A stretch of DNA of 64,000 nt from Pseudomonas sp. S35 (GCF_009866765.1 NZ_CP019431.1:2108001-2172000); one strand, 5' to 3'; counted from the stretch's first letter, positions 49,142 through 59,207 are shown. The notes: a model not told the origin generated them from the letters alone. Numbers and translations are program-made.

Positions 49142-50776
49142 TCAGCTGATTGCGGCGGACATGGTGGTTTCTTTGATAGCGCTCTGAGTACTCCCACGCA
49201 AAATCATCTCCGCCGCCTTCTCCCCGATCATGATGCACGGGGCATTAGTATTGCCGCTGATCAAGGTCGGCATGATCGAGGCGTCGACCACTCGAAGGCC
49301 TTCGATACCGTGCACCTTCAGGTCCGGCCCGACCACGCTCATCGGGTCGACCCCCATCTTGCAGGTGCCCACAGGATGGAACACCGTCGCCGCGTACTCA
49401 CGCACGTAGGTCATCAGTTGCTCGTCGGTCTGCACGTCTTTGCCGGGGAGCATCTCTGCGCCGCGAATGCCGTCGAATTGCTGATCGGCAAGGATCTTGC
49501 GCGCCAGCTTCAGCCCTTCGATCAGCACTTTTGCGTCTTCAGGGTCGGACAGAAAGTTGAAGTCAATGACCGGCTTGCCGCTCCGATCCAGGCGCAACTC
49601 GCCAATGCTTTTAGGTCGCAACACACAGGTGTGTACCGCATAACCGTGGCCCCATTCGAACAACCGCCCGCGATGGCTGCGATAACCCGGCACGAAGTGA
49701 AACTGCACGTCGGGCAGAGCCTCTGCCAGAGGCGTGCGCGCGAAGCCACCGGCTTCGACGTAGTTGGTGGTCAGCCATCCTTTCTTGCCGAGCACATAGC
49801 GCAGCGGCGCCAGCAGAATGCCCGGCAACGAACCGAGGGAAAACCCCAGTGTCAGCTGGCTTTTCGAGCGTACGGTGATCAAGCCGTCGAGGTGATCCTG
49901 CAGATTTTTGCCGACCCCGGGCAGGTCATGCTCGACCTTGATCCCGGCGTTTTTAAGTTCGCCGGCCGGACCGATACCCGAGGCCAGAAGCAGGCTCGGG
50001 CTGGCGAGAGAACCTGCCGACAGAATTACCTCGCGACGCGCAGTCAGGCGGGTTTGCTGCCCCTCCGACACTACCCGTACGCCCTTGGCCACACGCTGTT
50101 CGAGGATCAGCGATTGCACTGCGCAATCGGTGATGACCGTGAGGTTGGGTCGGTCGAGCACCGGCGCAACGAAGGCGCGATAACTGGACAGGCGTCTGGC
50201 GTCTTTCTGGGTCAGGTTGTAGATGCCACAACCCTCAAGCTGCTCGCCGTTGAAGTCATCGTTGCGGCGAATGCCGACCTTCTGCGCGGCTTTGACGAAC
50301 AACTGCGACACCGGGTTCGGGTCGCGTGCGGCTTCAACGTTCAACTCGCCATGAAGGCCATGCAGGCGCGGGTCCTGACCGAGGCGGTTGTTCTCGGACT
50401 TCTTGAAAAACGGCAGCACGCTGTTCCAGTCCCAACCCGCGCAACCGGCGTCGGCCCAGCGGTCGTAATCGCTGGCATGGCCGCGAATGTAGATCATGCT
50501 GTTCATCGAACTCGAGCCACCCAACGCCTTCCCGCGTGGGGTGTGCAGGCTGCGACCGTTGAGGTTTTTCTGCGGCGCGGAGAAGAAATTCCAGCTGTAC
50601 TTCTTGCTCTTGTACAGCGTGATGGTTCCGGCGGGCGTCTGGATACGCAGGTTGTTGTCATGGCTGCCGGCCTCGATCAGGCAGACGCTGACGGCCGGGT
50701 CCGCACTCAATCGGTTCGCCAGCACGCAACCGGACGAACCGGCGCCGACAATGATGTAGTCGAAGTCGGTTTTCAT
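49142..50776 (-). CDS. GMC family oxidoreductase (choline/alcohol dehydrogenase type)
   Basis: A 544-residue FAD enzyme from ATG 50776. The Rossmann motif is YIIVGAGSSGCVLANRL at 7-23, the GMC signatures are PRGKALGGSSSMNSMIYIRG near 78 and a second one GSLASPSLLLASGIGP near 255, and the catalytic HPVGTCKMG histidine and NTNAPCIMIGE asparagine lie near the C-terminus. It oxidises a primary alcohol to an aldehyde. With the aldehyde dehydrogenase upstream, the pair would take an alcohol to a carboxylate. It overlaps the permease stop by four bases. Confidence 0.93.
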   Translation of the reverse strand: MKTDFDYIIVGAGSSGCVLANRLSADPAVSVCLIEAGSHDNNLRIQTPAGTITLYKSKKYSWNFFSAPQKNLNGRSLHTPRGKALGGSSSMNSMIYIRGHASDYDRWADAGCAGWDWNSVLPFFKKSENNRLGQDPRLHGLHGELNVEAARDPNPVSQLFVKAAQKVGIRRNDDFNGEQLEGCGIYNLTQKDARRLSSYRAFVAPVLDRPNLTVITDCAVQSLILEQRVAKGVRVVSEGQQTRLTARREVILSAGSLASPSLLLASGIGPAGELKNAGIKVEHDLPGVGKNLQDHLDGLITVRSKSQLTLGFSLGSLPGILLAPLRYVLGKKGWLTTNYVEAGGFARTPLAEALPDVQFHFVPGYRSHRGRLFEWGHGYAVHTCVLRPKSIGELRLDRSGKPVIDFNFLSDPEDAKVLIEGLKLARKILADQQFDGIRGAEMLPGKDVQTDEQLMTYVREYAATVFHPVGTCKMGVDPMSVVGPDLKVHGIEGLRVVDASIMPTLISGNTNAPCIMIGEKAAEMILRGSTQSAIKETTMSAAIS

Positions 50777-52173
50777 GCGTTCCTCCCGACGGCGCTCAGC
50801 GCCTGCTTGCGGCCGCGGCGCTGACTCGCCAGGTAGTAAACCGGCGAGATCACCAGCAGCCCGACGATCCACGACACATCGGCGCCGCCCATGGCCTTGG
50901 CGATCACCCCGGTGTACAACTCGGTGGCCATGAACGGGATCTGCACCAGAATGCCGAGCACGTAGCAGCCCACCGCCGTCCAGTTGAAATAGCCATAGAT
51001 GCCGCCGTCGCGACGGAAGAACGAGGCCACGTCGTAGCTGCCGTGAGCGACCAGGTAGTAGTCCACCAGATTGATCGCGGTCCACGGCACCAGCACGTAA
51101 AGCAGCAGAAGAATGAAGTTGGTGTAGTTGGCCATGAAGTCGTCCTGCCCCAGCAATGCCAGGGTCAGCGAGATCGAGAACAGCACCAGCGCGGTGATCG
51201 CGCGGGAGAGGGCGCCGGCCGACCATTTAGGCACCAGCGTCTGACCGACCGTGATCGCCGAGAGCGTGCCGCAATACAGGTTCATCGCGTTGGTTGCGGC
51301 GATGCCGATGGAGAACACAGCGACCACCAGCGTCGCGATGCTGCCGGTCATTTCGATCAGCCCGGCAATAATGTCGCCTTCGACGCACAAACCGACGACC
51401 ACCCCCAATGCCATCGGCAGGATCGAACCCAGGCAGCAGCCCCAGTAGCTGGACCAGAACGCGGCCTTGCCACCGGTATCGGCGGGCATGTAGCGCGAGT
51501 AGTCCGAGACGTAGGGCGCGTACGCCAGTTGCCACAGCGCCGCGATCGACAGGGTGCCGAGGAAGCCCGCCAGGTTCATTTCGTTGCGTTGCAGGAAGTC
51601 TGCTGGCAGGCCGTGCACGGCGATGATCCAGACGAAGCACAGCAGCAGAATCGCGCCGGACAGATAGGACATGATGCGCGTGTAGGCGTGTATCAGGCGA
51701 TAGCCGAACACCGTCGCCACGACGCTGATCAGGCCCACCAGCACGATAGCCTGATTGGTGCTGAACATCGCGTAGCGGCTCTGCAGCGACTGCCCGCCAA
51801 GCACCAGATTGGAGGCGAAGAAGCCCAGATACATGATCACCACCAGGGCGACCACCAGCAGCGAGCCGTAGGAGCCGAACTGGCCGCGGGTCTGGACCAT
51901 CTGCGGCACGCCCAGTTGCGGGCCTTGCGCCGAGTGCAGGGCCATGAAGATCCCGCCGATCAGGTTGCCGAGAATCAGTGCGGTCATTGCCGCCATGAAC
52001 GGCAGCTTGAAGACGGTCACCGCCAACGCGCCGGTGACCACGGTCAGCAACATGATGTTGGAGCCGAACCAGATGGTGAAGAGATCGCGGGCGCGGCCGT
52101 GACGCTGATCGGCGGCGATGGGCTGGATGGTGCTCAGTTCGAGGGTTGCTGCGCTTGGTTCGTTGTTAGTCAT
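50773..52173 (-). CDS. NCS1-family purine/cytosine-type permease
   Basis: A 466-residue transporter with about 12 membrane helices. The N-terminal FTIWFGSNIMLLTVVTGAL and the WSSYWGCCLGSILPMALG segments are typical of cytosine permease (CodB)-like NCS1 carriers. It imports a nucleobase, allantoin-like or related small N-compound by cation symport; the substrate is unknown. It lies between the aldehyde dehydrogenase and GMC genes in one operon, so its cargo may be their substrate. Confidence 0.9.
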   Translation of the reverse strand: MTNNEPSAATLELSTIQPIAADQRHGRARDLFTIWFGSNIMLLTVVTGALAVTVFKLPFMAAMTALILGNLIGGIFMALHSAQGPQLGVPQMVQTRGQFGSYGSLLVVALVVIMYLGFFASNLVLGGQSLQSRYAMFSTNQAIVLVGLISVVATVFGYRLIHAYTRIMSYLSGAILLLCFVWIIAVHGLPADFLQRNEMNLAGFLGTLSIAALWQLAYAPYVSDYSRYMPADTGGKAAFWSSYWGCCLGSILPMALGVVVGLCVEGDIIAGLIEMTGSIATLVVAVFSIGIAATNAMNLYCGTLSAITVGQTLVPKWSAGALSRAITALVLFSISLTLALLGQDDFMANYTNFILLLLYVLVPWTAINLVDYYLVAHGSYDVASFFRRDGGIYGYFNWTAVGCYVLGILVQIPFMATELYTGVIAKAMGGADVSWIVGLLVISPVYYLASQRRGRKQALSAVGRNA

Positions 52174-52206
52174 GCGGATTCACTCAAGTTGTTCCAGGGC
52201 GACGAC

Positions 52207-53697
52207 TTAGCGCAGCTGAAACCAGGTGGTTTTCAGCTGGGTGTATTTGTCGAAGGAATGCAGCGACAGGTCGCGGCCGAAGCCCGATTGCTTGCCGCCA
52301 CCGAAGGGCACCGTCACGTCCAGAGCGTCCACGGTGTTCACCGACACGGTCCCGGCATTCAAGCGGCTGGCCACGCGATGGGCGCGGTTGAGGTCATCGC
52401 TCCACACCGATGCGGCAAGGCCGTAGATGTGATCGTTGGCCATCTGCACGGCCTGGTCTTCGTCGTCGAACGCAGTGATTGCAAGCACCGGGCCGAACAC
52501 CTCTTCGCGGGATAGACGCATGTCCGGCGTAACGTGTGTGAAGAGGGTCGGCTGAATGAAATTGTTCGAGCCGTTGATCATCACCCGTTCGCCGCCCGCC
52601 ACCAGACGCGCGCCGCTGGCACCGGCGTCGGCGATGTACTCCATCACCCGCGCCGCTTGAGTGGAATCGACGATGGCGCCCATTTTGCTCGAAGGATCGA
52701 GCGGATCGCCGGGCTGCCAGTGCTGCGCCTTTTCGATCATGCGCTCGACGAACTCGTCATGAATCGAACGCTGCACCAACAGCCGCGAGTTGGCCGAGCA
52801 CACTTCGCCCTGATTGAAGAATATCCCGAAAGCGGCTTTCTCGGCCGCCAGATCCAGATCCTGACAGTCGGCGAACACCAGATTCGGGCTCTTGCCGCCG
52901 CACTCCAGCCACACTTGTTTGAGGTTCGACTGCGCGGCGTATTGCATGAAGTATTTGCCAACCTGCGTCGAGCCAGTGAACGCCAGCGCATCCACATCCG
53001 GATGCAGACCCAGCGCGCGACCGGCGTGTTCACCCAAACCGGTGATCACGTTGAACACGCCTTCCGGAACGCCCGCTTCAAGGGCCAATTGCGCCAGACG
53101 CAGTGCCGAAAACGGCGATTGCTCGGCGGGCTTGAGAATCACGCTGTTACCCGCCGCCAGCGCTGGGGCCAGCTTCCAGGCGGCCATGTCCAGAGGGAAG
53201 TTCCACGGCACCACCGCAGCGATCACGCCCAGCGGCACGCGGGTGATGGTCGCCAGGGTGCCGGGCCCGGTGGGCGCGACCTGATCGTAGAGTTTGTCGA
53301 GGCTTTCGGCGTACCAGGCGAAGACGTGGGCGCCGCCGGGCACATCGATGCTGTAGGCGTCCATCACCGGCTTGCCCATGCTCAGCGAGTCCAGCAGTGC
53401 CAGCTCTTCGCGATGCGCCAGAATCAACTCCGACAGGCGCAGCAGAATCGCCTTGCGCTCCTTGGGCTGCATGCGCGCCCACGGCCCGCTTTCAAAACTC
53501 TTGCGCGCGACGCGAACAGCCAGGTCGACATCCGCATCCGAACACGCCGCCACGTTTGCCAGCAAGGCATTGGTGGCGGGGTTGATGACGGCGAACGTCT
53601 CACCGCTCTGCGCCTGATGAATGTTCCCCGCGATCAGAGAAGCGTCGATGAAACGCTGGTGTTCGGCTAGGCGTTGCCAGCTTTTGAAATCCGTCAC
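52207..53697 (-). CDS. NAD(P)-dependent aldehyde dehydrogenase
   Basis: A 496-residue ALDH. I prefer GTG 53697 (MTDFKSWQRLAEHQ), with GAAGGAG eight bases upstream; GTG 53706 is an alternative. The cofactor region includes GEHAGRALGLHPDVDALAFTGSTQVG; the general base glutamate is in LECGGKSPNLVF (about residue 265) and the catalytic cysteine in NQGEVCSANSRLLV (about 299). It is close to PuuC-type gamma-(glutamyl)aminobutyraldehyde dehydrogenases. First gene of the operon and divergent from a LysR gene. Confidence 0.93.
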   Translation of the reverse strand: MTDFKSWQRLAEHQRFIDASLIAGNIHQAQSGETFAVINPATNALLANVAACSDADVDLAVRVARKSFESGPWARMQPKERKAILLRLSELILAHREELALLDSLSMGKPVMDAYSIDVPGGAHVFAWYAESLDKLYDQVAPTGPGTLATITRVPLGVIAAVVPWNFPLDMAAWKLAPALAAGNSVILKPAEQSPFSALRLAQLALEAGVPEGVFNVITGLGEHAGRALGLHPDVDALAFTGSTQVGKYFMQYAAQSNLKQVWLECGGKSPNLVFADCQDLDLAAEKAAFGIFFNQGEVCSANSRLLVQRSIHDEFVERMIEKAQHWQPGDPLDPSSKMGAIVDSTQAARVMEYIADAGASGARLVAGGERVMINGSNNFIQPTLFTHVTPDMRLSREEVFGPVLAITAFDDEDQAVQMANDHIYGLAASVWSDDLNRAHRVASRLNAGTVSVNTVDALDVTVPFGGGKQSGFGRDLSLHSFDKYTQLKTTWFQLR

Positions 53698-53823
53698 TGC
53701 ACACACTCCTTCAATGGCCTCTGCGGACCATGTTCACGATCAGTGGTGCCGATAGTGGGCGATGTGGCAGGGGCAGGAAATTATTAAAAATGTCTTCGCT
53801 ATCGATAAAAAAACTCGCCAATA

Positions 53824-53850
53824 ACGCACCTTTACGGTGCGTTGCGCACC
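53824..53850. promoter_or_regulatory. Overlapping dyads in the aldehyde dehydrogenase-lysR gap
   Basis: ACGCACC-N5-GGTGCGT is followed at once by GGTGCG-TT-GCGCACC sharing an arm, giving a triple-arm palindrome. It lies in the 273-base divergent region about 130 bases before the lysR start and is a good candidate for LysR-family binding. Confidence 0.55.
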
Positions 53851-53970
53851 GTTTCGGGGTCAGTTTTTTTAGCTTCAGTGGGCAGGAATTTGCTTGTTTC
53901 TCATAGGCTTTGAACATCGCAGAATAGCGCGCAAGATCCGAGGTCACGGTTCAGCGAATTCGAGGTAGCA

Positions 53971-54876
53971 ATGGCAGCCTACAACCTGCGACAACTCAAG
54001 TATTTCGTCACCACGGTGGAGTGCGGCAGCGTCGCCGAGGCGTCCCGCAAGCTGTACATCGCGCAGCCCTCGGTCTCCACCGCGATCAAGCACCTTGAAG
54101 AAAGCTTTGCCGTGCAGCTGTTCATTCGGCACCACGCTCAGGGCGTGTCGCTGACGCCCAGTGGCGCACGCTTCTACCGCAAGGCCCAGGAGCTGTTGCG
54201 GGTGGCCCACGAGTTTGAGCAGAACGCCCTGGCGGACAACGATGTGGTGGCCGGGCAAATCGATATCGGCTGCTTCGAAACCGTTGCGCCGCTGTACCTG
54301 CCTCGCTTGATTGCAGGGTTCCGTGATCGTTGGCCGGGAGTGGAAATCCGCATTCGCGATGGCGAGCAACAGGAACTGGTGCAGGCGCTAACCTCGGGCA
54401 GCATCGACCTGGCAATCCTCTACGAACACGATCTGGACAGCACCATCGACACCGCGCCTCTGATGGCGCCGCAGCAGCCGTACGCGCTATTGCCAGAAGG
54501 TCATCGCTTCGCCAATCAGGCCAAGGTTTCGCTCAATGATCTGGTGCTTGAGCCGATGGTGCTGCTGGACGTACAGCCGAGCCGGACCTATTTCGTCAGT
54601 ATCTTCGAAGAGCGCGGACTGACTCCGCACATTCAGTTTAGCTCGCCGTCGATCGAGATGGTGCGTGGCATGGTCGGGCGCGGGTTTGGTTTCTCTATTC
54701 TGGTGACCCGGCCGAAATCCGATCTCACCTACGACGGACAGAAAGTGGTGTGTGTGCCGCTGGCCGAAGAAGTCACCGGCTCAGGATTGTCAGCCGCCTG
54801 GCTGCGTCGTTCGCAATTGACCAAACCGGCGCAGTTGTTTGTGGATCATTGTCGGGAAGAGTTGGCGCCGAAGTAG
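53971..54876 (+). CDS. LysR-type transcriptional regulator
   Basis: A 301-residue LysR protein: the helix-turn-helix domain at 4-63 (NLRQLKYFVTTVECGSVAEASRKLYIAQPSVSTAIKHLEESFAVQLFIR) and the effector domain from about 92. Divergent from the aldehyde dehydrogenase-permease-GMC operon, which it probably controls; the next operon on the other side is convergent. Confidence 0.92.
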   Translation: MAAYNLRQLKYFVTTVECGSVAEASRKLYIAQPSVSTAIKHLEESFAVQLFIRHHAQGVSLTPSGARFYRKAQELLRVAHEFEQNALADNDVVAGQIDIGCFETVAPLYLPRLIAGFRDRWPGVEIRIRDGEQQELVQALTSGSIDLAILYEHDLDSTIDTAPLMAPQQPYALLPEGHRFANQAKVSLNDLVLEPMVLLDVQPSRTYFVSIFEERGLTPHIQFSSPSIEMVRGMVGRGFGFSILVTRPKSDLTYDGQKVVCVPLAEEVTGSGLSAAWLRRSQLTKPAQLFVDHCREELAPK

Positions 54877-54898
54877 CGCCTGGAATCCGACATTCCAC

Positions 54899-54987
54899 CT
54901 CTGTAGCCGCACGGCTGGCCGGCGGCGGCATATTCAAAGCCGCTACCGCCGGCAAACGGAGCGCCGCCCGGTCGTACGGCTACAGAG
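54899..54987. terminator. Two-way terminator/large hairpin between lysR and argE
   Basis: CTCTGTAGCCG at 54899-54909 is repeated as its complement at 54977-54987, with inner pairing (GCCGGCGG.../...CCGCCGGC). It lies between convergent genes and overlaps the last codons of the deacetylase. No long T-runs; probably a bidirectional barrier or a REP-like element. Confidence 0.55.
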
Positions 54988-56143
54988 ATTGTGTTGACTG
55001 GAGAATATCGACTATCCGCCGCAACATCGCATCACACCCATCCAGCTGCTCGACGCTGACAAACTCATCCGGCTTGTGCCCCTGGTCCATGCTGCCCGGG
55101 CCGCACACCACGGTGGGAATGCCGATAGCATCGAACAACCCGCCTTCGGTGCCGAAGGCCACGGTCGTGAACTCATCCGAACCACAGAACTGCGCAATCA
55201 ACTGCGCCGCCTGGCTTTTCGCGTCGGTGACCAGGCCGGGGTACGCGGACAGCTCGGAGAAGCGGATGTCACTGCCCGCATTTACAGCGCGCATTTTCGG
55301 CAACACATGGGTCTCGGCGTATTGCTGAAGCTGCTCGGCAACGTCACGCGGATTCTGCGCGGGCAGCGCACGGACCTCGAAATCGAAGCGGCAGTCGGCC
55401 GGCACGATATTCAGCGCCTTGCCGCCGCTAATGACACCGGCCTGCACCGTGGTAAAAGGCGGATCGAAGCGCGGGTCGTGCAGATCCATAGCGCGCAGAG
55501 TCGTGCCGATGCGGCCCAGTTCGCCGATCAGCTCGGCTGCGTACTCGATGGCATTCACGCCCTGAGGCGCATACGCCGAATGGCAGGGTGCTCCATGCAC
55601 ATCGCAACGCATCGCCAGCTTGCCTTTATGGCCGAGCACCGGCTTGAGCTCGGTGGGCTCGCCGATGATACACAGGAGCGGCTTGACCGGCCGTTGCTCA
55701 AGCTCGGCGAGCAATGAGCGCACGCCCAGGCAACCGACTTCTTCGTCATAGGACAACGCGATGTGCACTGGCCTGTTCAACGGTGCAGCGAGCAGATCGG
55801 GGACCGCCGCCAGCACGCAAGCGATATAGCCTTTCATGTCCGCCGTACCGCGCCCGAACAGCCGGCCGTGGTGCTCACTGAGTTCAAACGGAGCGACCGT
55901 CCAGGGCTGATCGTCCACCGGAACCACATCGGTATGCCCGGACAGCACGATGCCCGGACGATCTGCCGGGCCGAGGGTCGCGAAGAGGTTGGCCTTGCTG
56001 CGCGGCTCGTTATAGATCAGCTCGCAGGGCACATCGAATTGCGCCAGATAATCGCGCACGAATTCGATCAGTTGCACATTCGACTCGCGACTGGTGGTGT
56101 CGAAAGCCACCAGCGCCGCCAACAGATCCCGGCTTTTGCTCAT
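54980..56143 (-). CDS. Acetylornithine deacetylase / succinyl-diaminopimelate desuccinylase family (ArgE-like)
   Basis: A 387-residue M20 metallopeptidase-fold amidohydrolase. Zinc ligands are visible in SGHTDVVPVDDQPW (H, D), DMKGY, GEPTELKP and near the C-terminus CGPGSMDQGHKPDEFV (H). It removes an acyl group from an N-acyl amino acid or diamine. The location outside an arginine operon and beside DUF1028, aminotransferase and RidA genes suggests a catabolic substrate, so I give no gene symbol. Confidence 0.9.
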   Translation of the reverse strand: MSKSRDLLAALVAFDTTSRESNVQLIEFVRDYLAQFDVPCELIYNEPRSKANLFATLGPADRPGIVLSGHTDVVPVDDQPWTVAPFELSEHHGRLFGRGTADMKGYIACVLAAVPDLLAAPLNRPVHIALSYDEEVGCLGVRSLLAELEQRPVKPLLCIIGEPTELKPVLGHKGKLAMRCDVHGAPCHSAYAPQGVNAIEYAAELIGELGRIGTTLRAMDLHDPRFDPPFTTVQAGVISGGKALNIVPADCRFDFEVRALPAQNPRDVAEQLQQYAETHVLPKMRAVNAGSDIRFSELSAYPGLVTDAKSQAAQLIAQFCGSDEFTTVAFGTEGGLFDAIGIPTVVCGPGSMDQGHKPDEFVSVEQLDGCDAMLRRIVDILQSTQSL

Positions 56144-56173
56144 GTGTCGATCCTTGCCTGGTTCACCGGGGCC

Positions 56174-56848
56174 TTATTCGTCACCGGGCACGCCATAGCT
56201 CGGCGCCTTGGTCGGGTCGAGGGCGCGGGTGATGTAGTCCTGCATCTGCGGACTGTAGTCGCTCCACAGTTGCGCCAGTTTGCCGATAGGGTCTTCGTCG
56301 GCCCAATCCACGCGCAGGTCGACGATGGGCCAGGTCAGTTCGCCCACCACCACCAGTGCCGCGGAATGTACCGGGCCTGCTTCGCCACCGGCCGCGACGG
56401 CTGCCTGCATCGCCGCGATCAAACGGTCGGCCAGCTGACCGCCGCCGTTTTCGAACGTCTGCACCAGTGCTTCGATGACAGCGCGATCAGCGAGCATGTT
56501 GCCCGCACCGACGCATTGCTCACCGGCCAGTGCGTTGTGCGTGCCGAGGGTTTCGCTGCCGCTGAAGTGCGCGGTCTGGCCCAGGTGATCAATGGCGGTC
56601 AACTGACGAAACTGGCTGTAGCCGTTGCTGGTCAGCGCTTTGTCCAGCGCCTCGGCCGGAGACAGGCCGTTTTCTATCTGGTCGAGCACTTGCGGGCCGA
56701 GGGCGGGGAGGGTGATGTTCTGCGTGGCCACCGCACCCACTCCCGGACGCAGCCAGGGGCAGCGGGCACCCACGGCTAAGCTGGAAGAGCTGATGGCGAT
56801 GCCCAATTGTCCTGTTTCGGCGCAACGGCCGACGATTGAAAACGTCAT
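56174..56848 (-). CDS. DUF1028 family protein
   Basis: A 224-residue protein starting MTFSIVGRCAETGQLGIAISSSSLAVGARCPWLRPGVGAVATQN, the strongly conserved DUF1028 opening. The fold resembles Ntn-hydrolases, where the new N-terminal residue after cleavage could act as nucleophile. DUF1028 genes often accompany ArgE-like and pyrimidine or amino acid degradation genes; substrate unknown. ATG 56848 was chosen over the longer frame because of the conserved start. Confidence 0.9.
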   Translation of the reverse strand: MTFSIVGRCAETGQLGIAISSSSLAVGARCPWLRPGVGAVATQNITLPALGPQVLDQIENGLSPAEALDKALTSNGYSQFRQLTAIDHLGQTAHFSGSETLGTHNALAGEQCVGAGNMLADRAVIEALVQTFENGGGQLADRLIAAMQAAVAAGGEAGPVHSAALVVVGELTWPIVDLRVDWADEDPIGKLAQLWSDYSPQMQDYITRALDPTKAPSYGVPGDE

Positions 56849-57019
56849 GGTGTGTTCGTCCTGTTCCGTCCTGACCTGCCATCCGCCGACCGGAGCGCGG
56901 GATACGCCGTCCGGTCGGGGATGGGACATGACTGCATTCTGTCGATGCGCAGCTGTTGGCGAAACGAGGTTTTTTGTGGAGCCTGGTTACGGAAAAACTT
57001 CTCAGCCAGTCGTGCCTGC

Positions 57020-58488
57020 TTACAGGCGTCCGTACTCGCGGGCGGTGCGGTCCACCGCGATGCGAGTCTTGTCCACCAATTCGTCCAGTTCAGCACGGGT
57101 GGCGACCAACGCCGGCGCCATGATCATGCGTCCCAGGGTGGAGCGGATGATGATGCCTTCCTCAAACCCGATGGTCCGGCAGCGCCAGGCCATGTCGTTT
57201 TCGTTGACGAAGCGTTTGCGCGTGGCCTTGTCTTCAGCGAACTGCAACGCAGCCACCAGGCCGATACCTTGGACTTCACCCACCAACGGGTGATTGCCGA
57301 ACACCTCGCGCAGGCAGTTCTGCAGGTACGGCCCAGTGTCGTTTTTCACCTCCGTCACCACGCCTTCATCCCGCAGCGCCTTGAGGTTGGCGATCGCCAC
57401 CGCTGCCGCCACCGGGTGCCCGGAATAGGTCAGGCCGTGGGCGAATACACCGCCTTTTTCAACCAGCGCTTCGGCCATGCGCCGCGACAGAATCAGCCCG
57501 CCCATGGGGATATAGCCCGAGGCCAAACCCTTGGCGATAGACAACGTATCGGGCTCGAAACCGAGTGTCTGGTGGGCAAACCATTCGCCGGTACGACCAA
57601 AGCCGCCGATCACCTCATCAACGCACAGCAGCACATCGTATTGGCGGCAGATGCGTTGGATCTCGGGCCAGTAGCTTTCAGGTGGGAAAATCATGCCGCC
57701 GGCGCCCTGGAACGGCTCTGCAACGAACGCTGCGACCTTGTCCGCACCCAGTTCGAGGATTTTGTCTTCCAGCTGGCGCGCTGCGCGCAGACCAAACTCT
57801 TCAGGGCTCAGGTCGCCGTTGTGGACGAACCAGTAGGGCTCATCGATGTGTGCCACATCCGGAATCGTGCCGCCCATTTCGTGCATGAATTTCATGCCGC
57901 CCAGCGCAGTCGCCGCCAGTGTCGAGCCGTGGTAACCGTTCCAGCGACCGATCATGACCTTCTTCTCGGGCTTGCCCATCACCTGCCAGAACTTGCGCAC
58001 GGTGCGGATCAGCACCTCGTTGACCTCGGAGCCGGAGTTGGTGTAGATCGCGTGGCTGTAGTGCGCAGGCAGCAGGCTGAACAGCAGTTCAGAGAGCTCG
58101 ATCACCCAGGGTGAGTGGTGTGGAAGAACATGTTGTAGTAAGGCAACTGCTCCAGCTGAGTGCTGGCGGCATCGGCGAGGTCTTTGCGCCCGTAACCGAG
58201 GTTGGTACACCACAACCCCGACATGCCATCCAGGTAGCGATTGCCGTCGCTGTCCCACAACGCCAGCCGATCCCCTCTGACCATCACCCGTGGACCTTCT
58301 TCGTTGAAGGCTTTCTGGTCGACGAACGCATGGATGTGATGCGCGGCATCGGACGCCTGATAATCGCTCGTGGTGCGGCTGCTGTTGAGTTCAGTATCGA
58401 GTTCGATGGACCTTGCGGGTCTCCAGATAAAGCGCCCGATGCTCGCCATTACGAGGCGGCGAAGGCTGGCCGGGGGGTGTTGTGACAT
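57020..58488 (-). pseudogene. Class III (omega) aminotransferase, frameshifted
   Basis: Two frames together give a 489-residue class III aminotransferase. The first (58488 to 58102) reads MSQHPPASLRRLV...LWDSDGNRYLDGMSGLWCTNLGYGRKDLADAA...PYYNMFFHTTHP and then stops; the second continues VIELSELLFSLLPAHYSHAIYTNSGSEVNE to 57020. One base is missing near 58105-58112. All key parts are otherwise present, with PLP lysine in LSIAKGLASGYIPMGG and DEVIGGFGRTGEWF. It resembles pyruvate- or putrescine-type transaminases. The fault may be real or a sequencing error. Confidence 0.82.
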
Positions 58489-58506
58489 AAGTTTTGGCAG
58501 CTAAAG

Positions 58507-58527
58507 ATATTTTTCTAAAGAAAATAT
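58507..58527. promoter_or_regulatory. Candidate TetR operator
   Basis: ATATTTT-N7-AAAATAT, an AT-rich perfect dyad, lies in the 101-base gap between the divergent aminotransferase and tetR genes. Size and place fit a TetR-family site that would control both directions. Confidence 0.6.
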
Positions 58528-58589
58528 TTGTGGAGAAAAAATACAAATCCGTACTCTGAGCGGCATCGTAAAGCCAGCGCAAGGGCGTC

Positions 58590-59207
58590 ATGAGCGGATT
58601 AAGAGAGCGGCAGAAAGAACAGCGCCGGCAGGTCATCGCCGAGGCGGCCCTTGCGCTGTTCAAGGCCAACGGATTCGGCCCGACCACGCTGGAACAGATC
58701 GCTAACGAGGCGGGCGCTTCGGCGCCAACCGTGGTGAATTATTTCGGCGGCAAGCAGGAGATCCTGCTTTCGTTGCTCAAGGCGCCCGACGAACTGGCGA
58801 TGCGCGAGGCGAGCGCGAATCTGGACGACAATTCCGACCCTCTCGACGCGCTGTGTGAACTCGAAGGCCTGATGACTCGCTATCAGTTACGCGCGTTGCC
58901 CACTTCGCTGTGGCGCGAACTGGCGCCGTTCCTGTTCACTGGAGACCTGTCCCACGCCTTTCATCCGTGGAACGCGGCGGCGGTCGAGGAAGCCAAGGCG
59001 CTGTTGGTACATTTTCAGAAACTGGGGAAGGTGCGTGAATCAGTGGATATCGAGGTTGCCGCCACCCTGTTCAATCAATACGCCAACCTTGCGTTCATTC
59101 GCCTGGCGACCGAAGCGGTGCCTGATCGCCAAGCCCATGCGACGCATATACGCAGCGTCCTGGGGCTGATGTGTCATGGGATGTTGAGCGACCCAGGCGA
59201 ACCATAG
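58590..59207 (+). CDS. TetR-family transcriptional regulator
   Basis: A 205-residue regulator. The helix-turn-helix is at about 10-55 (RRQVIAEAALALFKANGFGPTTLEQIANEAGASAPTVVNYFGGKQEILLSLL), and the ligand-binding domain follows. Divergent from the aminotransferase and upstream of the monooxygenase gene, it probably represses both. Confidence 0.92.
   Translation: MSGLRERQKEQRRQVIAEAALALFKANGFGPTTLEQIANEAGASAPTVVNYFGGKQEILLSLLKAPDELAMREASANLDDNSDPLDALCELEGLMTRYQLRALPTSLWRELAPFLFTGDLSHAFHPWNAAAVEEAKALLVHFQKLGKVRESVDIEVAATLFNQYANLAFIRLATEAVPDRQAHATHIRSVLGLMCHGMLSDPGEP

Noticed and set aside
48998..50824. A 608-codon open frame on the plus strand opposite the GMC oxidoreductase
   Set aside because: It is antisense to a complete, motif-rich enzyme, is rich in His/Arg/Gln and has no recognisable motifs. 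Long antisense frames are normal at this GC content.
51043..52515. A 490-codon plus-strand frame opposite the NCS1 permease
   Set aside because: Composition dominated by Asp, His, Gln and Arg, the mirror of a hydrophobic membrane protein; no ribosome site.
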